64,000 nt of DNA from an uncultured Mycoplasmatota bacterium (lineage in GTDB: Bacteria; Bacillota_I; Bacilli_A; Izemoplasmatales; Izemoplasmataceae), in contig CAJXVW010000002.1 in assembly GCA_913062645.1 (NCBI GenBank), positions 1 to 64,000 on the forward strand, written 5' to 3'. This document shows, one piece after another, positions 49,610 to 57,541 of this stretch. Below the pieces are notes generated by a model that was given only the letters and a program-made list of their open reading frames with translations, did no database searches and was not told the DNA's origin. The translations under genes were made by a program, and so were the position numbers. The number at the start of each line of letters is the position of its first letter. Position 1 is the first letter of the stretch.

Positions 49610-49930
49610 TTAGTTGCTCACCTCGAGCAGGAACTGTTTGACCTGATCGTAGGTCTTGCGGTATTTGTCGACGTAGCGTCCGATCTCTTCTCCCCGTTCG
49701 AAGACCAGGAAGCTGGGGATTCCAAAAATCTCCAGATGACGGGCGAGATCGATGTCGATGTCACGGTCGAACGAATGGAACCGATACTCCGGAAAGTCTT
49801 GTTCCAATCGTGGTAGATGGGGTTTGATGACGTAACAGTCGGGACACCATTTGGTGTAGAAGTAGACGACGACCTTGTCGCCTTGTTCGACGATGTCGTA
49901 GAACTGTTTGAGACTGGTGATCGGCGTCAT
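49610..49930 (-). CDS. thioredoxin-like protein (CPDC)
   Basis: A 106-aa thioredoxin fold protein. The active site is KWCPDCYVIKPHL, with CPDC in place of the usual CGPC, and FGIPSFLVFERGEE holds the cis-Pro. CPDC thioredoxins are common in Firmicutes and Mollicutes as small disulfide reductases. No signal peptide. It overlaps the upstream membrane-protein gene by 4 bp (ATGA), suggesting joint function or membrane-side redox work. Confidence 0.88.
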   Translation of the reverse strand: MTPITSLKQFYDIVEQGDKVVVYFYTKWCPDCYVIKPHLPRLEQDFPEYRFHSFDRDIDIDLARHLEIFGIPSFLVFERGEEIGRYVDKYRKTYDQVKQFLLEVSN

Positions 49931-50679
49931 GCGTCGTCCTCCTCGTCTCCTTCGGTCAACAGTTCGTCCATGTTCTCGTCGACGACACCGAGATCGATGT
50001 CCTCGTCGAACAGTTTCTTGCTGTAGACCTTGGTCGTTTCCTCGCCGACGACACCGATGATGACGACGCAGACCTTGCGCGTCATCACGTCGATCGACGT
50101 GCTGATGACGAGTTTGCGGAACCAGTAAACGGGATTGACGGCGTTGAGCGCCATGCTGCCATACTTGAGAACCTTACCGAGTTTGGCGCGCTTGGCGGCC
50201 TTGACGACCTTGCTCTCCGTGATCGACCGTTGTTTTTCGTACATCCGGACGATCTGGATGATGCGCATTTTCTTGGCGTTCTTGAGGATTGGGATGTCCA
50301 TCAGTTCATCGATGCGGTCGCTGATGTACTTGTTGAGTTCGATCAGTTCGGTCACCGACAACTCGAGCATCGGGTACTTGGATTCGGGAAAGAAGTACCG
50401 ACTGATCTCTTCGAGGAGTTCGTACGACACATCCAAAGTCGAACGCGCGGCTCCCTGTTTTTCATACTTCAACATCCGTTTCAGTTTGGTCTGGCGGCTT
50501 TGAATCAGCTGTTTCAAGTCATCGGGATTGAGTTCCACGTCGGGCCGTTTGATGTCGGCCAGATCGATCTTCTTGCCGCGGAATGTGAAGAACGTGATGA
50601 ATGCCAAAAAGAAGACCACACCGGTGATCATTCCGAGGAAAAAGTTCACAAATCCGCCAAATGAGATGTCAAAGGGCAT
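49927..50679 (-). CDS. single-pass membrane protein, unknown function
   Basis: A 250-aa protein I do not recognise. One hydrophobic helix (about 8-33) is followed by a mostly helical, charged cytosolic domain (40-150), a basic segment (about 148-168), a possibly membrane-associated stretch (170-195, GSMALNAVNPVYWFRKLV), a predicted beta-rich end with VVGEETTKVYSKKLF, and an acidic tail. First gene of the operon with thioredoxin, ftsK, lepB, rbgA, rnhB and the lipoprotein. A division or envelope role is possible from context only. Confidence 0.75.
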   Translation of the reverse strand: MPFDISFGGFVNFFLGMITGVVFFLAFITFFTFRGKKIDLADIKRPDVELNPDDLKQLIQSRQTKLKRMLKYEKQGAARSTLDVSYELLEEISRYFFPESKYPMLELSVTELIELNKYISDRIDELMDIPILKNAKKMRIIQIVRMYEKQRSITESKVVKAAKRAKLGKVLKYGSMALNAVNPVYWFRKLVISTSIDVMTRKVCVVIIGVVGEETTKVYSKKLFDEDIDLGVVDENMDELLTEGDEEDDA

Positions 50680-50704
50680 GTCATCACTCCCTAACCTAAA
50701 CTTA

Positions 50705-50713
50705 ATTATATCA
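50705..50713 (-). promoter_or_regulatory. extended -10 promoter of the ftsK operon
   Basis: TGATATAAT with the -10 hexamer at 50710-50705, 26 nt before the ATG. Confidence 0.65.
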
Positions 50714-50728
50714 TATTTTACATATGTA

Positions 50729-50757
50729 TTGTGTATATTTTGTGATTATGGCATAAT
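50729..50757 (+). promoter_or_regulatory. promoter of the Cof hydrolase
   Basis: TTGTGT (50729-50734), a 17-bp spacer and CATAAT (50752-50757); divergent from the ftsK-operon promoter, 15 bp apart. Confidence 0.5.
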
Positions 50758-50774
50758 GAAATCTGGTGGTTCCC

Positions 50775-51602
50775 ATGGACAAATATCTCATCGCAATCGA
50801 TCTCGACGGAACGCTGCTTGCCGACTGGCAGACGATCTCGCCGACGACGGTCTCCTATCTCAAGGAGCTCTCCCGTCAAGGTCATCAGATCGTCATCGCC
50901 ACGGGGCGTCCGTTCCGCAGCAGCGAAGCGTTCTACGACGAGCTTGAACTGACGACGCCGATCATCAACTACAACGGCGGATTGATCACGAACAAGCACG
51001 ATCATTCGTTCGAACCGTTCAATCTGACGATCGACCGCAGTCACGTCATCGACATTTTCAATCAGAACAAACACATCATCAAAAATGCGTTCGGTGAAGT
51101 ATTGGACGACATTTTCCTGTGGATCGACACCGAAGAGATTCGACCCCTGTTACATTATTTCAATGGCGCGAAGCTCTATGTCGGCGAGTTCGACGACATC
51201 CTCAAGGACGATCCCAATGGGTTCATGCTGATCTGTCACGACGGCCGTGCCGAAGAACTCGAGGAGTTTGTGGCGACTCAGTACAAAGACCGCGTGCTGG
51301 CCCGCAACTGGGGCCATCACTACAACTTCGTCGTGGAACTCTACACCCCGGAAACTTCCAAGGGAAACGGCCTGCGCTACGTCGCCGAACATCTCGGTTT
51401 CCCACGCGAGCGAATCATCGCCTTCGGCGACGCCCACAACGACATCGAGATGCTGCAGTACGCCGGTTGGGGCGTGGCCATGAAAAACGCCCAGGATCGC
51501 CTCAAGGTCCATGCCGACGACGTCACCGCCTACACCAATGAAGAAGACGGTTTGGTTCACTATCTGAAGAACTTCTTGAAAGACAAGAGCAACCTCGGTT
51601 GA
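50775..51602 (+). CDS. Cof-type HAD hydrolase
   Basis: A 275-aa HAD phosphatase of the Cof/type IIB group. Motif I DLDGTLL near residue 8, motif II in IATGRP, the Lys of TSKGNGL and motif IV GDAHNDIEMLQYAG. The cap domain lies at about 85-190. These enzymes dephosphorylate sugar phosphates, nucleotides or cofactor precursors; the substrate is not predictable. The start at 50775 has GGTGG upstream. Confidence 0.93.
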   Translation: MDKYLIAIDLDGTLLADWQTISPTTVSYLKELSRQGHQIVIATGRPFRSSEAFYDELELTTPIINYNGGLITNKHDHSFEPFNLTIDRSHVIDIFNQNKHIIKNAFGEVLDDIFLWIDTEEIRPLLHYFNGAKLYVGEFDDILKDDPNGFMLICHDGRAEELEEFVATQYKDRVLARNWGHHYNFVVELYTPETSKGNGLRYVAEHLGFPRERIIAFGDAHNDIEMLQYAGWGVAMKNAQDRLKVHADDVTAYTNEEDGLVHYLKNFLKDKSNLG

Positions 51603-51618
51603 GGGTGCTCTTTTTTTA
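51586..51618 (+). terminator. intrinsic terminator after the Cof gene
   Basis: AGAGCAaCCTC/GAGGgTGCTCT stem (one mismatch) followed by a run of seven T; overlaps the stop codon and touches the end of the convergent gene. Confidence 0.85.
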
Positions 51619-52230
51619 TTTCAGCGTCATCATCAGAAATCCGGAGAAATGACCGTTCGTTTCGGACAATGCCGGATCAACCTGTTTGGTCAGTTCGAGG
51701 AATTGACGTCTGTATTCTTGATAAAACGCATAGTTCGGTTTCGGTGTGTAGGTCAAATTCTCAAGTTCCAGGTGCTGGATGATTTTTTTTACCGTGGTCG
51801 GCTTGACGAACACTTCTTCGGTGGGATGATAATAGGTCAGCAAGACCGTCAGAATCGGCCACTTCGCAAGTTTGTAGGGAGCAAGCAAGGACACGAGTTG
51901 TTCGAAGCCACTTTCCTGATCGCCATGGATCAGATCGTAGATGGCGTGCACGATGTTGTTGGCAAGCAGTTCGTCGGCTTCGTCGAGAAGGTCGCGGAAC
52001 GGTACCTTCTCATATACGCTGACCATCGTCGAGGTGCTGATCAGTTTGCGGATGCCCTTGAGCGCATCCGGCGACGCCAGCGCCTCCTTGGACAGAACTT
52101 CCTGCGCCATGTCATTCAGTTTGCCGACTTTGTGACGTTTGACGATGCGCTTGAGTTCGTCGGATTCGAACCCTCCCGGATATTGTTTGAAAAATGCGGA
52201 TTCCAGTGCTTTGAGTTTGGGGATGTTCAT
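51616..52230 (-). CDS. unknown cytosolic protein
   Basis: A 204-aa, mostly helical protein with no signal peptide or membrane helix that I cannot assign. Recognisable stretches are KQYPGGFESDELKRIVKRHKVGKL, DLLDEADELLANNIVHAIYDLIHG and LTVLLTYYHPTEEVFVKPTTVKKI. The last suggests a domain shared by conserved hypothetical proteins of Firmicutes. The start at 52230 has AAGGA upstream. Single gene with its own promoter. Confidence 0.75.
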   Translation of the reverse strand: MNIPKLKALESAFFKQYPGGFESDELKRIVKRHKVGKLNDMAQEVLSKEALASPDALKGIRKLISTSTMVSVYEKVPFRDLLDEADELLANNIVHAIYDLIHGDQESGFEQLVSLLAPYKLAKWPILTVLLTYYHPTEEVFVKPTTVKKIIQHLELENLTYTPKPNYAFYQEYRRQFLELTKQVDPALSETNGHFSGFLMMTLK

Positions 52231-52261
52231 TGGTAGATTCCTTCTTTCTTTTGTCGTTCTC

Positions 52262-52270
52262 ATTGTATCA
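52262..52270 (-). promoter_or_regulatory. extended -10 promoter of the 204-aa protein
   Basis: TGATACAAT with the -10 at 52267-52262. Confidence 0.65.
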
Positions 52271-52299
52271 TAGGGACTCTGGTGATTTCATCCGAAACA

Positions 52300-52326
52300 C
52301 AAAAAAAAGACAGTCGAAACTGTCTT
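52300..52326 (-). terminator. intrinsic terminator after ffh
   Basis: AGACAGT/ACTGTCT stem followed by eight T on the minus strand. Confidence 0.92.
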
Positions 52327-52329
52327 GTG

Positions 52330-53733
52330 TTAGAAGGGGTATCGGCGTTTGTTCTTGCCTTTGCCTTTTTTCTTTTTCGGCTGCGGTTGCATGGCGGCGA
52401 GCGGATTGCCACCGCGCTGCATCGCTTGGGGATCCATGTTGCCCATCCGTTTCATCATGGTCGTCTGCTGATCGAGCGATTGAATCAACCGGTTGACGTC
52501 GGCGACCCGACGACCACTGCCGTTGGCGATGCGCCGGCGGCGTGAGCTGCTGCGCTGAATCAGTTTCGGATTCCTGCGTTCTTCCTTGGTCATCGAGGAA
52601 ATCATCGCCTCGACGAACACGAGTTGCTTCTCGTCGATGTCCTGATTCTTGAGTGCCTTTGACATGCCGGGAATCAGTTTCAATATGCCGCCAAGGCTCC
52701 CCATCCGTTTGATCATTTTGAGTTGTTTGAGGTAGTCGTTGTAATTGAACTTGCCGCTCATCATTTTTTCCATCATGCCCATCATGTCGTCTTCGTCGAT
52801 GTTCTCGGTGACTTTGTCGACAAGGGTCATGACATCGCCCATGCCGAGGATGCGGGACGCCATGCGTTCGGGATGGAAGACTTCCAGCTGATCGAGTTTT
52901 TCACCCATCCCCATCAGTTTGATGGGAACATTGGTGACGCGACGGAGACTGAGTGCGGCGCCGCCGCGCGTGTCACCGTCGAGTTTGGTGAGGATGGCAC
53001 CGGTGACCGACAGCGTTTCATTGAAGTTCGCCGCGACGGTGACGGCGTCCTGGCCGGTCATCGCATCGAGGGTGAGAAGAATCTCATTGGGTTTCATGAT
53101 GTCCTTGACACGAACCAGTTCGTCCATCATCGAATGGTCGACGTGGAGGCGGCCGGCGGTGTCGGCGATGACGACGGTGTTGCCGTTGTCGACGGCGTAA
53201 GCCATCGCTTCCTTGATGATCTGTTCGGGTTTGTGAGTGGTGCCTTTCTCAAACACGTCGACGTTCAGTTGCGCGCCGAGTGTCTTGAGTTGTTCAACGG
53301 CAGCCGGACGATACACGTCGAGCGCTACCAAGAGTGGCTTTTGATTGTTGTTCTTGCGCAGGAAGAGCGCCAGTTTGCCGGCGGTCGTGGTTTTCCCGGC
53401 ACCTTGCAGGCCGACCAGCATGATCTTCGTGATGCCGACCATGTTGAGGGCGAGCGGGGCGGCCTTGTCGCCCATGACTTTCTGCAGTTCATCATTGACG
53501 ATCTTGACGACTTGCTGACCCGGGTTGAGTCCTTTGAGGATTTTCTCTCCGAGTGCCTGCGCCTTGACTTCCTTGGTGAAGTCGCGGACGACCTTGAAGT
53601 TGACGTCCGCCTCAAGCAGGCTGAGTCGCACTTCGCGCATCATCTCATCGATGTCTTTTTCGGTCAGACGACCCTTTCCGGTCACCCGGCGCATCGCCAT
53701 CTGTAATCGATCGGTTAAATTTTCAAATGCCAT
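52330..53733 (-). CDS. ffh: signal recognition particle protein Ffh
   Basis: The SRP GTPase (467 aa) that delivers nascent membrane proteins. NG domain (1-295) with GLQGAGKTTTAGKL, DVYRPAAVEQL, DTAGRL and TKLDGDTRGGA; methionine-rich M domain (about 325-445) with the RNA-binding RRRRIANGSGRRV. C-terminus is basic. Ends the ftsY-ylxM-ffh operon. Confidence 0.98.
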   Translation of the reverse strand: MAFENLTDRLQMAMRRVTGKGRLTEKDIDEMMREVRLSLLEADVNFKVVRDFTKEVKAQALGEKILKGLNPGQQVVKIVNDELQKVMGDKAAPLALNMVGITKIMLVGLQGAGKTTTAGKLALFLRKNNNQKPLLVALDVYRPAAVEQLKTLGAQLNVDVFEKGTTHKPEQIIKEAMAYAVDNGNTVVIADTAGRLHVDHSMMDELVRVKDIMKPNEILLTLDAMTGQDAVTVAANFNETLSVTGAILTKLDGDTRGGAALSLRRVTNVPIKLMGMGEKLDQLEVFHPERMASRILGMGDVMTLVDKVTENIDEDDMMGMMEKMMSGKFNYNDYLKQLKMIKRMGSLGGILKLIPGMSKALKNQDIDEKQLVFVEAMISSMTKEERRNPKLIQRSSSRRRRIANGSGRRVADVNRLIQSLDQQTTMMKRMGNMDPQAMQRGGNPLAAMQPQPKKKKGKGKNKRRYPF

Positions 53734-53737
53734 TGTA

Positions 53738-54061
53738 TCACTCTACCTTTGATAATTCGTCGAGCAACTGAAGAATCTGTTCATCAGTCGTTCGCGCTTT
53801 GATGTTGTTTATCAGTTCTCCCCGTTGTTTGGATACTTCAAGGAGATGCAGCTTGTTCTCATAGTCGTACAACTTGTCAATCGTACGCTTCAACAGATCG
53901 TGAACGGCGTTGCGACTGACGGTTTGATTTTCACTGATTTCGGTGATCGAGTAGTCGTTGAAATAATACTCCTCGAAGTAGTTTCGTTGTTTATCGGTCA
54001 ACAGATTCTGATACAAATCATAAAGAGCAATCAGCTCCAGTGATTTTGCGAGCGGATCCAT
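53738..54061 (-). CDS. ylxM: YlxM family helix-turn-helix protein
   Basis: A 107-aa UPF0122 protein. The sigma-factor-like HTH is in YFNDYSITEISENQTVSRNAVHDLL. YlxM sits next to ffh in many Gram-positives and may tune the SRP pathway. The ATG shares one base with the ftsY stop. Confidence 0.93.
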   Translation of the reverse strand: MDPLAKSLELIALYDLYQNLLTDKQRNYFEEYYFNDYSITEISENQTVSRNAVHDLLKRTIDKLYDYENKLHLLEVSKQRGELINNIKARTTDEQILQLLDELSKVE

Positions 54062-55029
54062 TAGAAAATGCCCTCGAACATGCCGTAGATGTATTCTTCG
54101 ATGTCGAAATGTTCGAGATCGGTAAGTTTCTCTCCCAGTCCGACGTATTTGATGGGGATGCCCATCTCGTCGCGAATGGCTAGCACGATGCCGCCTTTGG
54201 CGGTTCCGTCCAGTTTGGTCAGGACGATGCCACTGATGTTGGTGACGTCATCGAAGATTTTCGCCTGCGACAGACCGTTCTGCCCGGTGGTCGCGTCGAT
54301 GACCAAGAGCGTCTCATGCGGAGCGCCGTCGATTTCCCGTCCGATGACCTTGTGAATCTTCTCCAGTTCCTTCATCAGGTTCTTCTTGTTCTGAAGGCGA
54401 CCGGCGGTATCGCATAAAATGAGGTCGATGTCATGCTCCTTGGCGTATGAAATCGCATCGTACATCACGCTCGAGGGATCGCTGCCTTCTTCCTTCTTGA
54501 AGAAGTCGGCACCGACACGCTCGGCCCAGATGCCGAGCTGGTTGATTGCTCCGGCCCGGAAGGTGTCGCCGGCAACCATCAGGACGCGTTTGCCTTTGGA
54601 CTTGTATTCGTGGGCGACCTTGGCGATCGTCGTGGTCTTACCGACGCCGTTGACGCCGACGAACAGAATCACATTGACGCGATCGTCTGCGATGTCGAGA
54701 TTCGACGAGACGATTTCATCCTTGACGTACAGTTTGAACATCTCGTCAATGATCATTTCCTTGAGGTCTTCGGGTGTCGTGACGTCGTTCAATCCGACGC
54801 GATCACGGAGATGATCGACAATCTTGACGACGGTGTTGACGCCGATGTCGGCCATGATGAAAATCTCTTCCAGTTCATCGAAGAGATCGTCATCCAACCG
54901 GTCGGCCGAATCCAACAGTTCCTTGAGATGCGACAAGACATTACTGCGGGTTTTCGCCATCCCGATCTTATATTTTTCTGCTTCCAGTTTTTTCGCTTTG
55001 GACGTGAACAGATTCTTGAAAAATCCCAC
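54061..55029 (-). CDS. ftsY: SRP receptor FtsY
   Basis: The SRP receptor GTPase (322 aa) that docks Ffh at the membrane. GVNGVGKTTTIAKVA, AGDTFRAGAINQL, CDTAGRLQ, TKLDGTAKGG are all present. The start is GTG 55029 (MGFFKNLF) with GGGGTGA upstream. N-terminal acidic A domain is absent, as in short FtsY of Gram-positives. Confidence 0.96.
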   Translation of the reverse strand: MGFFKNLFTSKAKKLEAEKYKIGMAKTRSNVLSHLKELLDSADRLDDDLFDELEEIFIMADIGVNTVVKIVDHLRDRVGLNDVTTPEDLKEMIIDEMFKLYVKDEIVSSNLDIADDRVNVILFVGVNGVGKTTTIAKVAHEYKSKGKRVLMVAGDTFRAGAINQLGIWAERVGADFFKKEEGSDPSSVMYDAISYAKEHDIDLILCDTAGRLQNKKNLMKELEKIHKVIGREIDGAPHETLLVIDATTGQNGLSQAKIFDDVTNISGIVLTKLDGTAKGGIVLAIRDEMGIPIKYVGLGEKLTDLEHFDIEEYIYGMFEGIF

Positions 55030-55067
55030 GTGAATCACCCCGTTTTCAGAGCCAAGACACATTATAA

Positions 55068-55076
55068 CACAACCAC
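55068..55076 (-). promoter_or_regulatory. promoter of ftsY-ylxM-ffh
   Basis: A TATAAT (within 55068-55073) stands about 39 nt before the GTG start; the -35 is poor. Confidence 0.5.
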
Positions 55077-55094
55077 GTTCATTCTACCATACAT

Positions 55095-55209
55095 AAGAAA
55101 AAAATCCCATAGAAAGGGAAAATCCGCCTCTCGGCGGATTAAGGAAGGGGATGTGTGAATAAAAAATTATTCACCATGCTATGTAAGGGATAAGTTGCGA
55201 CTATGTCGC
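55095..55209 (-). ncRNA. candidate small RNA between topA and ftsY
   Basis: A transcription unit of about 115 nt without an ORF. It has its own promoter (next entry) and ends at a double terminator: AATCCGCC/GGCGGATT then TTTTCCC (about 55140-55118), and TCCC/GGGA followed by seven T (to about 55097). The predicted RNA starts with a GCGAC/GTCGC hairpin, then has a GTGAATAA/TTATTCAC hairpin. Between them are unpaired C/U-rich stretches (ATCCCTTA, CATCCCCTTCCTT) that could pair with AGGAGG sites. It is not SRP RNA (no GGAAGG-AGCAG domain), 6S or tmRNA. Confidence 0.6.
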
Positions 55210-55215
55210 ACCTAT

Positions 55216-55245
55216 AATATAACACAATTGACCCTCGAATGTCAA
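55216..55245 (-). promoter_or_regulatory. promoter of the candidate small RNA
   Basis: Perfect TTGACA (55245-55240), then TTATAT at 17 bp or TATATT at 18 bp spacing. A TTGAC/GTCAA inverted repeat spans the -35 and spacer. Confidence 0.7.
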
Positions 55246-55302
55246 CCCATTCATCCAAAAAAACGTCATGAACCACCTGTACGCAACATGGTCAAATCGT
55301 AA

Positions 55303-55333
55303 ATAAAAAACGGCTTTGTCAAGCCGTTTTTAT
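55303..55333 (-). terminator. intrinsic terminator after topA
   Basis: AAAACGGCTTG/CAAGCCGTTTT type stem with T tracts on either strand, 57 bp after the topA stop. It separates topA from the small-RNA unit. Confidence 0.88.
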
Positions 55334-55389
55334 TGAATTGACCGATTTTTACAATTGGACAGTTTTCGTTGCTCCGCACACCTGTGGGC

Positions 55390-57444
55390 TCAACGGGTGT
55401 ATCCACACTCTTTGGTATCGGCACAAACAATGTCGCCATTGTTGTTTTCAACCAGCAAATTGCCACAGTCGGGACAGGTCTCACCGGTCGGTTTGCCCGG
55501 GAGGATGTGCTTGCACTTGGGGAAGTTGTTGCAAGCATAGAACGTCTTGCCTTTGTTCTTGCCTTTGCGGGCGACGCGTTCGACGATTTCACCTTTGCCG
55601 CATTTGGGGCAGGTGACGCCGGTCGTCTTCGGTTTCGGTTTGTCCTTGTCGTTGGTCTTGATGTACTTGCACGTCGGGAAGTTGCTGCAGGCTTCGAAGG
55701 TTCCGTAGCGCGATTGCCGGAAGACCATTTTATGGCCGCATTCCGGGCAATCTTCACCGGTGAATTTCGGTGCGACCTTCTCCATTTGCTTGTTGGCGCG
55801 TTCGACCATCGGGATGAACGAGTTGTAGAACTGCGTGATGATCTTGGTCCGACTCAAATCGCCATCGGAGATGTCATCGAGCACGCGCTCCATGCGGGCG
55901 GTGTAATCGACACTGACGATCTGATTGAAGAACTCGTCGAGCTTTTCGATCGTCAGGCGACCCTGATCGCTGGGAATGAACTTCTTCTCCTTGGTCGTGA
56001 CGTACTTGCGTTTCTTGAGCGTCGAGATCGTCTGCGAGTAGGTCGACGGCCGGCCGATGCCCTGATCTTCCATTTCCTTGATCAGACGCGCTTCGGTGTA
56101 GCGCGGGGGCGGGGTCGTGAAATTCTGGATCCGTTCCAGATCATTGGCGGTAAGAGCCTGACCGATGGTGAGTTCCGGAAGAACCGAAGTCGGTACGGTG
56201 TCGTAGGTATAGACCTTGAGGTATCCGTCGAATATCAACTGTTGCGCCGACGCCTTGAACAAGGCATCGTGATTCGTCAGTTCGATGTCGGTGACTTCGA
56301 TCGTCGCCGCTTTCATCAACGACGCGAGCGTGCGCAGATAGATCAACTTGTAAAGGTTGTATTCGTCACGTGACAGAAAGTTCTTGATGTCGTCGGGACG
56401 ACGGCGGACGTTGGTCGGTCGGATCGCCTCGTGGGCATCCTGGACGTTTGGTCCCTGTTTGCCTTTTTTGATGTAGCCTTTGTAGTCTTTGCCATAGGTG
56501 TCTTCGATGTAGCGGATCGCCGGGTAGCTGAAGGTGTCGCTGAGGCGGCTGCTGTCGGTACGCATGTAGGTGATCAAACCGACGGTTTCGCTGGCCAGAT
56601 CGATCCCTTCGTACAGACGCTGCGCGATCAGCATCGTCTTTTTTGAACTGAAATTGAGTTTGTTCGAGGCTTCTTGTTGTAGCGACGATGTCGTGAACGG
56701 CAGGCGCGGATCGCGCTTGCGGCTGCGGACGTTGATGTCGGCGACGGTGTAGGTGTCACCGAGCGTGTTCACCAGATCATTGGTTTGGGCTTCGCTGGAG
56801 AGCTCGATCTTGGCGTTTTGGTACTTCGTCAATTCGGCGTCGAAGCCATCGAACTTGGCAGTGACCTTCCAGTACTCTTCGGGGACGAACGCTTCAATTT
56901 CCTTTTCGCGATCGACGATCAGTTTGAGCGTCGCCGACTGGACGCGTCCGGCCGATTTGCTTTTGATCTTGTTCTGCAGAAGTTTCGACAGTTTGAATCC
57001 GATGATGCGGTCGAGAATGCGTCTGGTTTCCTGCGACGAGACGAGGTTGTAATCGATGTCGCGCGGATGATTGAACGCTTCGAGCACGCGATCCCGGGTG
57101 ATTTCGTTGAAAATGACCCGCTTCGTCGGACGGTTGCCGATGTCGAGGGTTTCTTTGAGATGCCAGCTGATCGCCTCGCCTTCGCGGTCGGGGTCGGTGG
57201 CCAGATATACTTCATCCGACTTGTGGACTGCCTTGATCAAGTCGGAGACGACTTTTTTCTTTTCCTTGATGACTTCGTAGCGCGGTTCGAAGCCGTTGTC
57301 GATGTCGAGTCCGAGACCGCCCACGCCATTGATAGCCAAATCACGAATGTGGCCCTTCGAAGAGAGCACTTGGTACTCTTTGCCGAGGTACTGTTCGATC
57401 GTTTTGCTTTTGCTTGGTGATTCCACGATTACCAGTTTGTTCAT
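55390..57444 (-). CDS. topA: DNA topoisomerase I
   Basis: Type IA topoisomerase (684 aa) relaxing negative supercoils. Toprim domain begins VIVESPSKSKTIEQYLG; active Tyr in GLITYMRTDSSR near 290. Three C-terminal zinc ribbons: CPECGH...CSNFPTC, CPKCGK...CNNFPKC and CPDCGN...CADTKEC. AAAGGAGG precedes the ATG. Confidence 0.98.
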   Translation of the reverse strand: MNKLVIVESPSKSKTIEQYLGKEYQVLSSKGHIRDLAINGVGGLGLDIDNGFEPRYEVIKEKKKVVSDLIKAVHKSDEVYLATDPDREGEAISWHLKETLDIGNRPTKRVIFNEITRDRVLEAFNHPRDIDYNLVSSQETRRILDRIIGFKLSKLLQNKIKSKSAGRVQSATLKLIVDREKEIEAFVPEEYWKVTAKFDGFDAELTKYQNAKIELSSEAQTNDLVNTLGDTYTVADINVRSRKRDPRLPFTTSSLQQEASNKLNFSSKKTMLIAQRLYEGIDLASETVGLITYMRTDSSRLSDTFSYPAIRYIEDTYGKDYKGYIKKGKQGPNVQDAHEAIRPTNVRRRPDDIKNFLSRDEYNLYKLIYLRTLASLMKAATIEVTDIELTNHDALFKASAQQLIFDGYLKVYTYDTVPTSVLPELTIGQALTANDLERIQNFTTPPPRYTEARLIKEMEDQGIGRPSTYSQTISTLKKRKYVTTKEKKFIPSDQGRLTIEKLDEFFNQIVSVDYTARMERVLDDISDGDLSRTKIITQFYNSFIPMVERANKQMEKVAPKFTGEDCPECGHKMVFRQSRYGTFEACSNFPTCKYIKTNDKDKPKPKTTGVTCPKCGKGEIVERVARKGKNKGKTFYACNNFPKCKHILPGKPTGETCPDCGNLLVENNNGDIVCADTKECGYTR

Positions 57445-57469
57445 GATCTCGCCTCCTTTGCATTAATCT

Positions 57470-57498
57470 ACTTTACACATGAAGTATGATACTGTCAA
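57470..57498 (-). promoter_or_regulatory. promoter of topA
   Basis: TTGACA (57498-57493), a 17-bp spacer and TAAAGT (57475-57470). Confidence 0.8.
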
Positions 57499-57509
57499 GT
57501 GGTCGTTTT

Positions 57510-57541
57510 TCTTATATATATAATGATATATATAAAATTTT
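57510..57541 (-). repeat. AT-only inverted repeat between prmC and topA
   Basis: TATATATATAATGATATATATA forms an AT-only hairpin flanked by A and T tracts on both sides. It may act as a weak bidirectional terminator for prmC, or as a melting element near the topA promoter. Confidence 0.4.

Noticed and set aside
55095-55245. SRP RNA (ffs), suggested by its place beside ftsY-ylxM-ffh
   Set aside because: The conserved GGTCAGG/GGAAGG-AGCAG domain is absent.
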